Of a DNA stretch of 64,000 nucleotides, positions 36,331 through 44,078 are shown in pieces; positions within the stretch are counted from its first letter, which is position 1; every line of letters starts with the position of its first letter. A program made the position numbers and the translations under genes. Location of the stretch: the NCBI GenBank assembly GCA_041645435.1, contig JBAZQB010000003.1, positions 1 to 64,000 on the forward strand, given 5' to 3'. This stretch comes from Methanoregula sp. (lineage in GTDB: Archaea > Halobacteriota > Methanomicrobia > Methanomicrobiales > Methanospirillaceae). The notes beneath the pieces were generated by a model. The model worked only from the letters and a program-made list of their open reading frames with translations, had not been told where the DNA came from and made no database searches.

Positions 36331-37649
36331 GGGAATTTTCCGTCCCCGTTCTTTTTAGGCAGGTACCAGTACCGGTAGGCAACGAACCCGATAATCCCAA
36401 GTATGATGAGCCCGAGGATGAGAGTCCCCGAATTGTCCGCAGCAGGCACCCGCATACCCATTGGCCGGTTCATCGTGTGGACACCCATGTCATCGGTATA
36501 GGTGATCGTAAGATTGTAGGGATGGCTGCCTGCTTTTGCACCTTCGAGAAGGAAGATGGCCGGAGCATCGTTACCGGGCTTGATCTTCCCGATGAATGCC
36601 TCTTTTGTCCCTTCTGCCGGGAGATCTATCTTTGCCGATACCTGTTTTGCGTCACCAGTGCCGGTATTCTCTATACGAATCGTGAGATCAAAGGGGGTAT
36701 TTTCGGTGAGACGGGGCGGATTGGTATCCACTGAGACAAAACCCAGTTCTGCTTTGCCTTTCATCATCAGATCGATCCCGGTTGACTGGGTATGGATAAT
36801 CCCGTCGATGGCATTGTAACTGAGGGTCACCGGTATCCGGACAAGACCGGCGTTTGCCTTCTTATCGGAGAGCAAGACCAGGTTGACCGTCTGCTGCTCA
36901 CCGGGACTGATCACTCCCAGATGATAAAGATCGGCATTCTTTGGTGCAACGACCGTGCTCAGATTGTCGATCTTTACCGTCACGTCATCTGCCAGGGTCT
37001 GCCCCGCATTCCTGACCGTGAGGGTGACCGGAATCTCCTCTCCCGGGTTTGCAGTAGCCCCCAGCGATGAATCCAGGATCAGGATCGCCTGTCTCTGAAT
37101 TCCTACAGCCGTATTGACATTGACCGGCACAGGGTACTTGGTGCTCTTTCCCCCCGTGGTGTCAATCCAGACTTCGGGATAATACATCCCGCTCTTAGAA
37201 GGGGCACGGATCGAGAAGGTGATGGGGATTGACTGCCCGGGACCGATCTCACCGACACTATCATAATCCTTACTCAGGACTTCAACGCCATTTCCTTCAA
37301 GATGCACGTTCTCAAGGTTCACGTTGATATCCGTGGTTTTTACCGTTGCATAGGTAGCATCCGATAACTGCCCGGATTTTTCACTGATGGATGCACTTGC
37401 CGCAGTGTTTTTTATCGTTATGGTGACAGTCCCGAGACTGTCCGGCATGAGCACCGAGGGGTTCACTTTATAGTCAGTAATCGTTACGGTGGGTGTACCT
37501 TCTGCGGACACAGGAACCACCATTGCGCTCATGAGCGCGATGACAACAACAATTGAGATTATCCACTTCATAGAGATCGCTCTGCTTACGGGAGAGAGTT
37601 TAATTTCTTTTTTCGTACCATGACCTAAATAATTCTGGTTGGTTTTCAT
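36312..37649 (-). CDS. CARDB-type surface protein (COG1361-like)
   Basis: This 445-residue secreted protein has a signal-like helix at about 27-48 (IISIVVVIALMSAMVVPVSA) and several Ig-like CARDB domains with PGE..P.T.TV.N.G patterns (about 200-225 and 310-330). A C-terminal membrane helix (GTLILGLIILGIIGFVAYRYW) and basic tail follow. COG1361-type proteins are archaeal envelope proteins. Start ATG 37649 follows the upstream stop at once; a GTG at 37655 and an internal ATG at 37571, directly before the signal helix, are alternatives. It may serve as the extracellular partner of the permease. Confidence 0.85.
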   Translation of the reverse strand: MKTNQNYLGHGTKKEIKLSPVSRAISMKWIISIVVVIALMSAMVVPVSAEGTPTVTITDYKVNPSVLMPDSLGTVTITIKNTAASASISEKSGQLSDATYATVKTTDINVNLENVHLEGNGVEVLSKDYDSVGEIGPGQSIPITFSIRAPSKSGMYYPEVWIDTTGGKSTKYPVPVNVNTAVGIQRQAILILDSSLGATANPGEEIPVTLTVRNAGQTLADDVTVKIDNLSTVVAPKNADLYHLGVISPGEQQTVNLVLLSDKKANAGLVRIPVTLSYNAIDGIIHTQSTGIDLMMKGKAELGFVSVDTNPPRLTENTPFDLTIRIENTGTGDAKQVSAKIDLPAEGTKEAFIGKIKPGNDAPAIFLLEGAKAGSHPYNLTITYTDDMGVHTMNRPMGMRVPAADNSGTLILGLIILGIIGFVAYRYWYLPKKNGDGKFPWVKKN

Positions 37650-37651
37650 AA

Positions 37652-38497
37652 TCACACCATCTCAAGGAGAACAGAGCCTACACCCTGTTTTACCGCTATT
37701 TCGTTGACCGGTAGGGCCGGGTTAAAACCGGGAGTAACATACGCTCCATTGTTCTGCGTGAACCCGGAGCCGGTGATATCGCCAACACCCTGGTGAACGG
37801 TAATACGGGTATTGCCCGAACCGGGAACTTTCAGGGTCAGGTCGCCAATCCCCTTCGTGATTGTGGCATCAAACCGTCCACCACGATACCGGCCAAGATC
37901 TATCCCGGTATCCCCGGCACCGGAATGGACGTTGAGATTGTGGAGATTAACCGAACCAAGATTCAGCTGGCAATCCCCGGCACCGATATTCACATCCAGT
38001 GAAACCGGAACATTATCGGTAAGGCGGATTTCCCAGCTGTTCGGGGAATCCACGGCAAACCAGGCTTTTCCGGTATGACCCTTATCAGTCATCCGGACCG
38101 TTTTTGTTGTATTGTCAAGGGTGGATGAAAAATCCGGTTGCCATTCCGGAGATTTCGAAAAGACGGTAGCTTCCATCAGTATATTGTCCCGGGCACCACC
38201 ATTCAGCGTGATCTCCCCGGCACCCATAGTGACAGAAATATTTCCCGATGTGGCACCACCCAGCGGGAAATCCGTTGTATTGGAGGCGATCCATGCGGTG
38301 TGGGTAAACGGAGAATTCGGGTGAGCCATACCGGGTGAAAATCCTCCCGAGACCGCGAGGATGCCAAACCCGATGGCAAAGGATACGATAGCAATGGCAA
38401 CCAGCCACAGGATTATTCGTGTCGGTGTTGTGCCTGAACCGCTGAGGAAACCTTTGATGCAATATTTTTTCCCGTCATTTGGCATATCTGCGCTCAT
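37652..38497 (-). CDS. LiaF/DUF4097-like membrane-anchored adhesin-type protein
   Basis: This 281-residue protein has one membrane helix (about 25-50) followed by an extracellular right-handed beta region. The region repeats short GAG..I.LN.G or GIGD..L motifs (VTMGAGEITLNGG, VNIGAGDCQLNLG, HSGAGDTGIDLG, TKGIGDLTLKVP, HQGVGDITG and KQGVGSVLLEM). This 'toastrack' pattern is typical of DUF4097/LiaF C-terminal proteins in cell-envelope stress operons. The start at 38497 overlaps the upstream stop as ATGA; an in-frame ATG at 38536 would overlap by 43 bp. Confidence 0.87.
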   Translation of the reverse strand: MSADMPNDGKKYCIKGFLSGSGTTPTRIILWLVAIAIVSFAIGFGILAVSGGFSPGMAHPNSPFTHTAWIASNTTDFPLGGATSGNISVTMGAGEITLNGGARDNILMEATVFSKSPEWQPDFSSTLDNTTKTVRMTDKGHTGKAWFAVDSPNSWEIRLTDNVPVSLDVNIGAGDCQLNLGSVNLHNLNVHSGAGDTGIDLGRYRGGRFDATITKGIGDLTLKVPGSGNTRITVHQGVGDITGSGFTQNNGAYVTPGFNPALPVNEIAVKQGVGSVLLEMV

Positions 38498-39087
38498 TCC
38501 GTATGCACCGTCCCGGTAATCATTTGAATATTCCATTTCAGGTAGCTGATGCCCATGCGGTAGAAGAACCGGGCGAGATAGAAATCACCGATTACCAAGA
38601 GAAACCCGACTGCAGTGATTCCTACTGAAAGGAATATCCCTGCCACGGGAGACAGCCAGATGGAAAACGAGGGGAATCCCAGGAGCTGCAGTATCGCATA
38701 GACAAAGGCCGCCGGCCCAAAGAGAGAGAACGCAACCCCGACCAGGAATATAACCAGGAGCATGACAACGAGAATGATGAACGGCACCAGCACAAATACC
38801 AGGTTGAAGAGGCCGAGGCCGAGGGTTGCCACGACAGCGTGGAAGATATTGCGGCAGGAACAGGTGTGCTCGGCTTTTTTAACGAGATGCGTTGCCCGGA
38901 TCTCCTTTGCAACATCTTCAGGAGAGCCAAGGGAGCAGAAGAGCTCGTCTTCCGATCTTCCATCCGCCTTTCCGAGCCTGAAATGCTCCCGGTAATCTGA
39001 AAGGAGGTCTTCAAGATCCTCGGCCGGAAGGGTTCCCTCAAGCCGGTTTTTCAAAATCCGGATATATTCCTGTTCATTCTGCAGCAT
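38494..39087 (-). CDS. DUF1700 family membrane protein
   Basis: This 197-residue protein has a cytoplasmic helical N-domain (about 1-70) with the pattern YIRILKNRLEG.LPAEDLEDLLSDYREHF and LGSPEDVAKEIRA, typical of the DUF1700/HAAS family. Four membrane helices follow. Proteins of this type are nearly always encoded next to PadR regulators and toastrack proteins, as here. It overlaps padR by 14 bp. The molecular role is unknown. Confidence 0.9.
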   Translation of the reverse strand: MLQNEQEYIRILKNRLEGTLPAEDLEDLLSDYREHFRLGKADGRSEDELFCSLGSPEDVAKEIRATHLVKKAEHTCSCRNIFHAVVATLGLGLFNLVFVLVPFIILVVMLLVIFLVGVAFSLFGPAAFVYAILQLLGFPSFSIWLSPVAGIFLSVGITAVGFLLVIGDFYLARFFYRMGISYLKWNIQMITGTVHTE

Positions 39088-39400
39088 TGTTTTTCCCCAC
39101 GAGGAGCGCGTTCACCGCTGTTGTAAACCGCAGCCATTCCTCTTTGAGTTCATGTTCTTCTTTCCTTCCACTGTCGGTCAGCCGGTAATATTTTCTCGGG
39201 GGACCTTCTTCGGATTCCTGCAGGTACGTGGTGACATACCCTTCATCTTTGAGGCGACGCAGGAGCGGGTAGATCGTGCCTTCCGAGATATCAATTCTTT
39301 TGGAGATCTCGTTGACAAGTTCGTACCCGTAGCAGTCCTTCCGGGCCAGAACGGCAAGGACACAGATTTCGAGCACGCCTTTTTTAAACTGGATATTCAT
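39074..39400 (-). CDS. PadR-family transcriptional regulator
   Basis: This 108-residue winged-helix protein is a PadR. It opens with QFKKGVLEICVLAVLARKDCYGYEL and contains ISEGTIYPLLRRLKDEGYV (recognition helix and wing) and PRKYYRLTDSGR. PadR proteins are dimeric repressors released by envelope-active or phenolic compounds and often repress their own operon. A perfect palindrome at 39533-39553 next to the TATA box is the likely operator. It is the first gene of the six-gene operon down to 34416. Confidence 0.95.
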   Translation of the reverse strand: MNIQFKKGVLEICVLAVLARKDCYGYELVNEISKRIDISEGTIYPLLRRLKDEGYVTTYLQESEEGPPRKYYRLTDSGRKEEHELKEEWLRFTTAVNALLVGKNNAAE

Positions 39401-39416
39401 GACATCTCCCTGAGAA

Positions 39417-39515
39417 CCTGCGTACCCAAATCCCGGGCAGGGAACGGAAACATCCTGATGGAGGACGCGGTTCGCCCGGGAAATTTGAGAGGGTATTTGT
39501 TGTCGGGTACGCAGG
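39417..39515 (-). promoter_or_regulatory. Structured 5' leader of the padR operon
   Basis: In the transcript, CCTGCGTACCC (39505-39515) pairs perfectly with GGGTACGCAGG (39417-39427). Inside it AAATTTCCCGGGC (39474-39486) pairs with GCCCGGGATTT (39428-39438), leaving an 18-nt bulge on the 5' side and a loop of about 35 nt. The stem ends 16 nt before the padR start, next to its ribosome-binding site CAGGGAGA. It looks like an RNA control element; no known riboswitch class is recognised. Confidence 0.6.
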
Positions 39516-39532
39516 CCACAGTGTTTAACACA

Positions 39533-39566
39533 GTATCTTGCATTACAAGATACTTACTATTATTAT
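39533..39566 (-). promoter_or_regulatory. Promoter and palindromic operator of the padR operon
   Basis: The palindrome GTATCTTG-CATTA-CAAGATAC spans 39533-39553. On the minus strand a TATA-like ATAATAATAG (39554-39564) lies just upstream, so the palindrome covers the region between TATA and the expected start near 39535. Binding there would block transcription. PadR binding is inferred from position and symmetry. Confidence 0.65.
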
Positions 39567-39759
39567 GGTCCATTGGTATAAAAGGTTCTCGACCGGAGGT
39601 TCTGGTGCATTGACGGGAGATCGGCACTGGTTCACGGGGGTGGTGGATCGCGGGAGATCGATCAGCTCAGCGTTTTGTAATGTTGTTTTGAACGGGTAGT
39701 AATAAAATGAGGTCGATATAACTTCTGAATTGTAATTAGTAACACTGAGGTCAGTTTAT

Positions 39760-40278
39760 ATGGAGATCGAGATCATTGGAATATTAGACGATAAGAAATA
39801 TTCAATCGGCAAAATCTCTGTCTCTAAGAAGGGAGATGTCTACATTTTCCACAAACAAAAAGGATTAAATTTCCATACTTCAAGGCATAAAAGTGGATCT
39901 TTACATTGGAAACCTTCACCACTCGGGTTAAAACAACCCATTAGGCATTCTACACCTACTGACGATTTCAAAGGAATTGAACAATTAGAATGTTGGGCAC
40001 ATAGTCAAATCAATTCGGCCAAACTTTCTGGTCTTTATCCAGAATATAAAATGAAAAAACAAGATGACAAGATATGTGCAATCAATTTTGGGGCCTATAT
40101 GGGGGAATTTGATTTGATAAATTTAATGGTATTCATGTTAACCCAAGAAGGAATACCATTTCTCTATACTAGTTCGAATAACCTCACAAAACGGCAGATT
40201 TACTTATATGCTGATTCTTTTCCAATGATCGGGATTATAGTAGGTACACCCGGGGGTTTTCCATCACGAAGAGAATAA
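39760..40278 (+). CDS. AT-rich orphan gene, 172 aa
   Basis: Family not recognised. The gene is clearly richer in A/T than its neighbours and uses A/T-ending codons, suggesting transfer from elsewhere. The start ATG at 39760 has GAGG about 9 nt upstream, and a TATA-like CGATATAACTT lies near 39714-39724. No signal peptide or membrane helix is visible. The middle has CWAHSQINSAKLSGLYPEYK and the C-terminus is hydrophobic beta-like (FPMIGIIVGTPGGFP). Confidence 0.7.
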   Translation: MEIEIIGILDDKKYSIGKISVSKKGDVYIFHKQKGLNFHTSRHKSGSLHWKPSPLGLKQPIRHSTPTDDFKGIEQLECWAHSQINSAKLSGLYPEYKMKKQDDKICAINFGAYMGEFDLINLMVFMLTQEGIPFLYTSSNNLTKRQIYLYADSFPMIGIIVGTPGGFPSRRE

Positions 40279-40346
40279 TTCATTGTACTGTTATGATGCG
40301 GAAAAAACGTGGCTGGAATACAACCAGCAATGCAATCGCATCACGG

Positions 40347-41282
40347 TTACGAAGCGACTGGCTGTATATCCTTTTCGCTCGTAGGAATAATGCAGACAAC
40401 ACTGCCGGGAATCAGGGCTTCAAGAGAGCCCTTTAAGGAATCGATGGACTCCTGCATATCCCCCACCTTCTGCTCCGGATCAAACCCAAGGTAGATGTCG
40501 ATATAGATCCTGGCCCCGGACCGGCGCGACCGGACACCGTGGAATTCATGGAACTTTTCGAACGAGCCGACCAGTTCCTTTAAGATGACAATCTGGAGCT
40601 CTTCTTCCAGAGTCTTGTCAAACAGATCCGGAAGTGAGGAGGAGATCTCCCGGTATCCCGCGAACAGCAGGAACCCGATAATAACCAGAGAGGCGATCGG
40701 ATCGATATACTCCGACCAGCTGTACTGGACGAGGAGCACCGAAAGCACCAGCGCAAAGAGGATAAGGAGGTCGGAGAAGGTCTTGGCCCGCCGGAGCCGC
40801 CACTGGGCCTCCATGATGGGAGTGGGCTCTTTCTGCGCGAGGCGATAGTTTTTCTTCCAGTGGTACGAGTCCGTGATACTGACAAGGAGCATGAGCGGAA
40901 TACCGATGAACGCAGCGTCCATATCGAAATGTTCGGGATTGAGAATCCGGTGCATGGTGAAGAAGAGCAGGATCACGATGGATATGAACATCACACCACC
41001 CGTGATGATCCGTGTTAAGGACTCGAACTTTCCCATGCCGTAATCGTACGTGAACTTCCCGCCAATCGTCACCCTGCGTATGATAATGAGGGCAAAGGTG
41101 GTGGCCAGGATCTCGTTTGCACCCTTGATGATATCGGCAAACAGGGTCATGGATCCGGAGAGGATAACCGCGATGGACTCAGGGATCAGGACAAGGAGAT
41201 CAATGCAGAGCCCGGTAAAGACCAGCTGCTGGCGGGACTCTCCGGTTTCGCCTCCTCCGTTGCTGATCTCTTCACCTGTCAT
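40347..41282 (-). CDS. Cation diffusion facilitator-like transporter
   Basis: This 311-residue protein has the CDF layout: six membrane helices and a C-terminal cytoplasmic domain (about 220-305) of ferredoxin-like fold with FHGVRSRRSGARIYIDIYLGFD. Family members export Zn, Mn or Fe in exchange for protons. The usual metal site in helices 2 and 5 (two D/H residues each) is degraded here: helix 2 has D50 but G54, and helix 5 has K167 where His is normal, with D171 kept. Transport of a different ion, or loss of transport, is possible. Confidence 0.85.
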   Translation of the reverse strand: MTGEEISNGGGETGESRQQLVFTGLCIDLLVLIPESIAVILSGSMTLFADIIKGANEILATTFALIIIRRVTIGGKFTYDYGMGKFESLTRIITGGVMFISIVILLFFTMHRILNPEHFDMDAAFIGIPLMLLVSITDSYHWKKNYRLAQKEPTPIMEAQWRLRRAKTFSDLLILFALVLSVLLVQYSWSEYIDPIASLVIIGFLLFAGYREISSSLPDLFDKTLEEELQIVILKELVGSFEKFHEFHGVRSRRSGARIYIDIYLGFDPEQKVGDMQESIDSLKGSLEALIPGSVVCIIPTSEKDIQPVAS

Positions 41283-41493
41283 GTATGTCTATACCTGTAT
41301 GATTGGAATACTAATGAAACTTCAGGACGGCGACAATCCCGTTTATACGTAACGGAGGGGACCGTGCCTGTCCCCACAGAAACCGCCCCTGCGCATTGCG
41401 ATAGTGCCGTATTACCTGTTCAGGAACGTTCAATGAATCGAACTGAACAGACTCTGGTTAATTTTTTGCAATTACAGCTTACTTAAAAAAAAA
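41283..41493. other. Intergenic lead-in to the repeat array
   Basis: No gene is seen. A hairpin GGGGAC-CGTGCCT-GTCCCC lies at 41357-41375. The following stretch around 41396-41425 (CGATAGTGCCG and nearby) resembles part of the element at 32890-32910. Confidence 0.5.
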
Positions 41494-42069
41494 TTTCAAT
41501 CAAAGTCCGGTTGAAAACTTTTAATCAGGGTCTGATTGATCCGGATTTGTTTTTCAAACGCGATCGTGATCGCGATGCGAAATTTTCAAGCAGGGTTCGG
41601 TTATTTTTTTTCAATCGAAGTCTGCCTGAAAAAATAAAATCAAGATCTGCTTGAAAAATTTCAAGCAAGGTTTGACGTAAAAATGTTAGTCAGACTCTGC
41701 TTAAAAATTTCAAATCAAAGTCCGGTTGAAAAATTTTAAGCAGGGTTTGATTGCATTGCCGGGGGAAGGTTTACGTCTGAAGGGTAGCATCGGATTCATT
41801 TTTCAATCAAGGTCCGGTTATTTTTTTTCAATCAAAGTCTGCTTAAAAAAATAAAATCAAAGTCTGGTTGAAAATTTTTCATCAAGGTCCGGTTTCTTTT
41901 TTTCAATCAAAGTCTGCCCAAAAAATTTCAATCAAGATCCGATTGAAAAATTTCAGGCAATGTCCGGTTGATCCGGATCAACTTTTCAAACGCGATCATG
42001 ATCGCGATGAGAAATTTTCAAGCAGGGTCTGATGAAAAAATTTCAGGCAAAGTCTGCTTGAAAAGTTTT
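41494..42069. repeat. Array of about 18 palindromic repeats with a 25-bp period
   Basis: Each unit opens with TTTCAATCA (or AAGCA/GGCA variants), has a central RGTCYG, and closes with the mirrored TTGAAA. Core positions are 41499, 41524; 41589, 41614, 41639, 41664, 41688, 41714, 41739; 41806, 41831, 41856, 41881, 41906, 41931, 41956; 42021, 42046, so spacing within blocks is 25 bp almost without exception. Block gaps are 65, 67 and 65 bp. The two 65-bp gaps each contain TTTTCAAACGCGATC, a 16-bp palindrome (CGCGATC-GT/AT-GATCGCG) and GAAATTTTCAAGCAGGG. There is no open frame. It is not a CRISPR, since there are no unique spacers. Confidence 0.9.
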
Positions 42070-42109
42070 CGTGAAGGGTTTGGATCTGTGCACGGAATGG
42101 GACAAACAG

Positions 42110-42202
42110 TCCCTGAACCGCCGCGGGGGCGTCCCTTTTAGGTGCGGCGGCGTTCATCATATCCGGGGGTATGGGGGCATCAGTCCCCATCTTTGTACTT
42201 CA
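42110..42202. repeat. Dispersed double-hairpin repeat, family 1, copy B
   Basis: It contains CCGCCGCGGGGGCG..GGCGGCG and ATGGGGGC-ATCA-GTCCCCAT hairpins plus the shared tail CATCTTTGTACTTCA. The tail runs into the last codon of the hicB gene. Confidence 0.8.
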
Positions 42203-42382
42203 CGCAATACATGCCAATGCTGTTGTCTTCAACCGGGACTTGATGCAACCGACAATTGCCTCATTGATATTTTCAATTGCTTCCTTGAGAGTAGCGCCTT
42301 CGGTCATGCATCCCGGCAGATCAGTACATTCCACAACATACCGCCCGTCTTCATCCTGTTCTATTAAAATTGAAAATTTCAT
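42200..42382 (-). CDS. HicB-like antitoxin, apparently solitary and shortened
   Basis: This 60-residue protein has the HicB fold signature: KFSILIEQDEDGRYVVECTD, then LPGCMTEGATLKEAIENINEAI. In toxin-antitoxin modules HicB inhibits the HicA RNA cleaving toxin; no hicA is found beside it. The protein ends after AIVGCIKSRLKTTALACIA, shorter than most HicB, and its stop codon lies inside the terminal bases of repeat copy B, so the original C-terminus may have been replaced. A TATA-like CATATATC lies near 42424-42431. Stand-alone HicB-like proteins of unknown role also exist. Confidence 0.75.
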   Translation of the reverse strand: MKFSILIEQDEDGRYVVECTDLPGCMTEGATLKEAIENINEAIVGCIKSRLKTTALACIA

Positions 42383-42653
42383 AATCTGATCTTATATTGA
42401 CTGTATGCCGGGGGCTTCAATAAAGATATATGAGAAGGTCGCGGGACATTTTTGAAGGGTGACTTATCCAGAAATCGCGTGGCCTTCCCCAAGTGATGCA
42501 ATCCCGCAAACCTGTTTTAGCAATTGATATGAGGCGGTGGAGATTTCACGGAAGGGGGCGGGCGCTGAGAATAGGGGCGAAAAGTGCGGATACTACAGCA
42601 GCCGATTCTTCGATGGCAATTTCAAAAAAGGGGAATGTGACAACTGAATGGAA
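42383..42653. other. Intergenic stretch between hicB and the AlbA_2 gene
   Basis: It holds the probable hicB promoter and otherwise unremarkable sequence. GCAAACCTGTTTTAGCAATTGA near 42506-42527 resembles GCAAACCCGTTTTCGTAATTGA at 45101-45122, so another short repeat may be present. No gene is seen. Confidence 0.45.
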
Positions 42654-42706
42654 ATGTCGGGATTGTCGGGATTATGTCGGGCTAATGTCGGGATTGTCGG
42701 GATTCT
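42654..42706. repeat. Short tandem repeat at the 3' end of the AlbA_2 gene
   Basis: Five copies of TGTCGGGAT or TGTCGGGCTAA-like units in 53 bp. The array straddles the stop codon at 42672 and encodes the last residues NPDNPDISPT. Copy-number changes would move or alter the C-terminus. Confidence 0.75.
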
Positions 42707-44078
42707 TTTTCACCAGAACATACTCAGTAGCCCTGCCCTTCTTATCCCGTTTCAAGAAAATACCCTTCATGCAAAGATCATTCAAGTCCCGGAGAGCAGT
42801 CCGATCAATAGCACCGGTAAGTTCCCGGTACGCTTTATTCGTGATTACGTCCTGCTCCCTGACATACCGCACGGCTTGAACCTGCCGGTCAGAAAGTCCC
42901 ATTGCAAGAAGTCGTTCATCCGTGTAGAAATCTTTGGTGAATGTTACGCTGAACCAATCCGGATGTGCAGAAAATTCCGGCTCGGGAATCCCGTGATTCT
43001 GGCAGAGCGTAATCATGCGGCTTGTACCCGTGCCCCACTTCTCCAGCAATTCACCGTAATAAAAAACCTGGGCGAGCAGCGTATTTCGCGGTAGTGAACG
43101 ATGACCTTCCTGCCGGAGTTCATCGACCGTCATCCCCTCCGGAAGACCACCGGGGTTTGTGATCACGACGCGAACATCGTAAACTCGGATCTGGATCTCG
43201 GAACCGGTCTGGAAATAATCCCGGTGGATAAGCGCATTGATCACCGCTTCACGCAGGGCTTTGATCGGGTAATCCCAGATCTCGGTTCGTTGCATTGCAG
43301 ACAGCGGCTCCGTTTTGACCGGCTTTTCACCGAATTCATACCGGACCTGCATATATTGCTGGAACAGTTGCACCGCTGCATCCACCTGTGAGAAGAGATT
43401 GCCTTTCAGGATTTTGTCATCAATGATGGTAATGGCGTCTTTGAACCGGCCCATGTGTATCTGGGCAGAAGTGAATGAAGCCTGCGGGTTTTTCCCAAAC
43501 AGCAATATTGCGCCACGAGTGATTTTTCCGTCACGGATCAATTCCAGTTTTTGCAGGAGGCTCTCAACAGATTCATCATCGCGGGCAAACGGGAGCCGGT
43601 TTTTTGCAAGTTCGCGAAAGCGCTTTACCGCTGCGGGGTCAATCTGCTCAAGAGCATAGTCGTCAGCGATGCTGTCCCATTGAACACCCAGTTTTGCAAT
43701 GAAGTAACGCCCCAGCTGCTCGGCCGGGATCTCGCGCGTTGTGTTGCCTACCCGCTGAAAATACCTGCCCCTGCATGTGGCAAGGGTGGTGCCGGGCCTT
43801 ACTTCGATAACAAGCACGGGTTTTTTCTTTTCCTGCTGGACAGAGACCGATGGCTGGACCCGGAGTATTTCGACAATCTGGTTGATGATGGTCTGCTGTG
43901 CCCGGTCATCACCAGTCCACCCGATAACCGTTCCATTATCCCTCACCCCGATAAGGAGGGTCCCCCCTTTGGTATTGACGAATGAGGCGAGCGCTTCAAG
44001 ACCGTGGTCGTTCCACTGCTCCTTGAATTCCACAGTCTCGCTTTCGCCGTGCCGGATAAGTGCAGTGAGATTGTCCAT
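42672..44078 (-). CDS. AlbA_2/Schlafen-type ATP-binding protein with winged helix
   Basis: In this 468-residue protein, an N-terminal AlbA_2 (Schlafen) domain (about 1-130) shows ESETVEFKEQWND and FVNTKGGTLLIGVRDNG. A middle region ends in a GHKL-like ATP-binding domain (about 270-375) with REAVINALIHRDYF, ITNPGGLPEGM and EKWGTGTSRM. The C-terminus (about 395-460) is a winged helix. Such proteins are often annotated as RecG-like or as transcriptional regulators; some Schlafen-type proteins cut RNA in defence. No partner gene is clear. Confidence 0.88.
   Translation of the reverse strand: MDNLTALIRHGESETVEFKEQWNDHGLEALASFVNTKGGTLLIGVRDNGTVIGWTGDDRAQQTIINQIVEILRVQPSVSVQQEKKKPVLVIEVRPGTTLATCRGRYFQRVGNTTREIPAEQLGRYFIAKLGVQWDSIADDYALEQIDPAAVKRFRELAKNRLPFARDDESVESLLQKLELIRDGKITRGAILLFGKNPQASFTSAQIHMGRFKDAITIIDDKILKGNLFSQVDAAVQLFQQYMQVRYEFGEKPVKTEPLSAMQRTEIWDYPIKALREAVINALIHRDYFQTGSEIQIRVYDVRVVITNPGGLPEGMTVDELRQEGHRSLPRNTLLAQVFYYGELLEKWGTGTSRMITLCQNHGIPEPEFSAHPDWFSVTFTKDFYTDERLLAMGLSDRQVQAVRYVREQDVITNKAYRELTGAIDRTALRDLNDLCMKGIFLKRDKKGRATEYVLVKKNPDNPDISPT

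Noticed and set aside
39397..39627. 76-codon frame in the padR leader as a gene
   Set aside because: It runs through the palindrome and both arms of the stem; the RNA structure explains the sequence better. It is mentioned in the finding as an alternative.
41494..42069. CRISPR array
   Set aside because: Repeat units adjoin each other without unique spacers, vary in sequence, and no cas gene is in the window.
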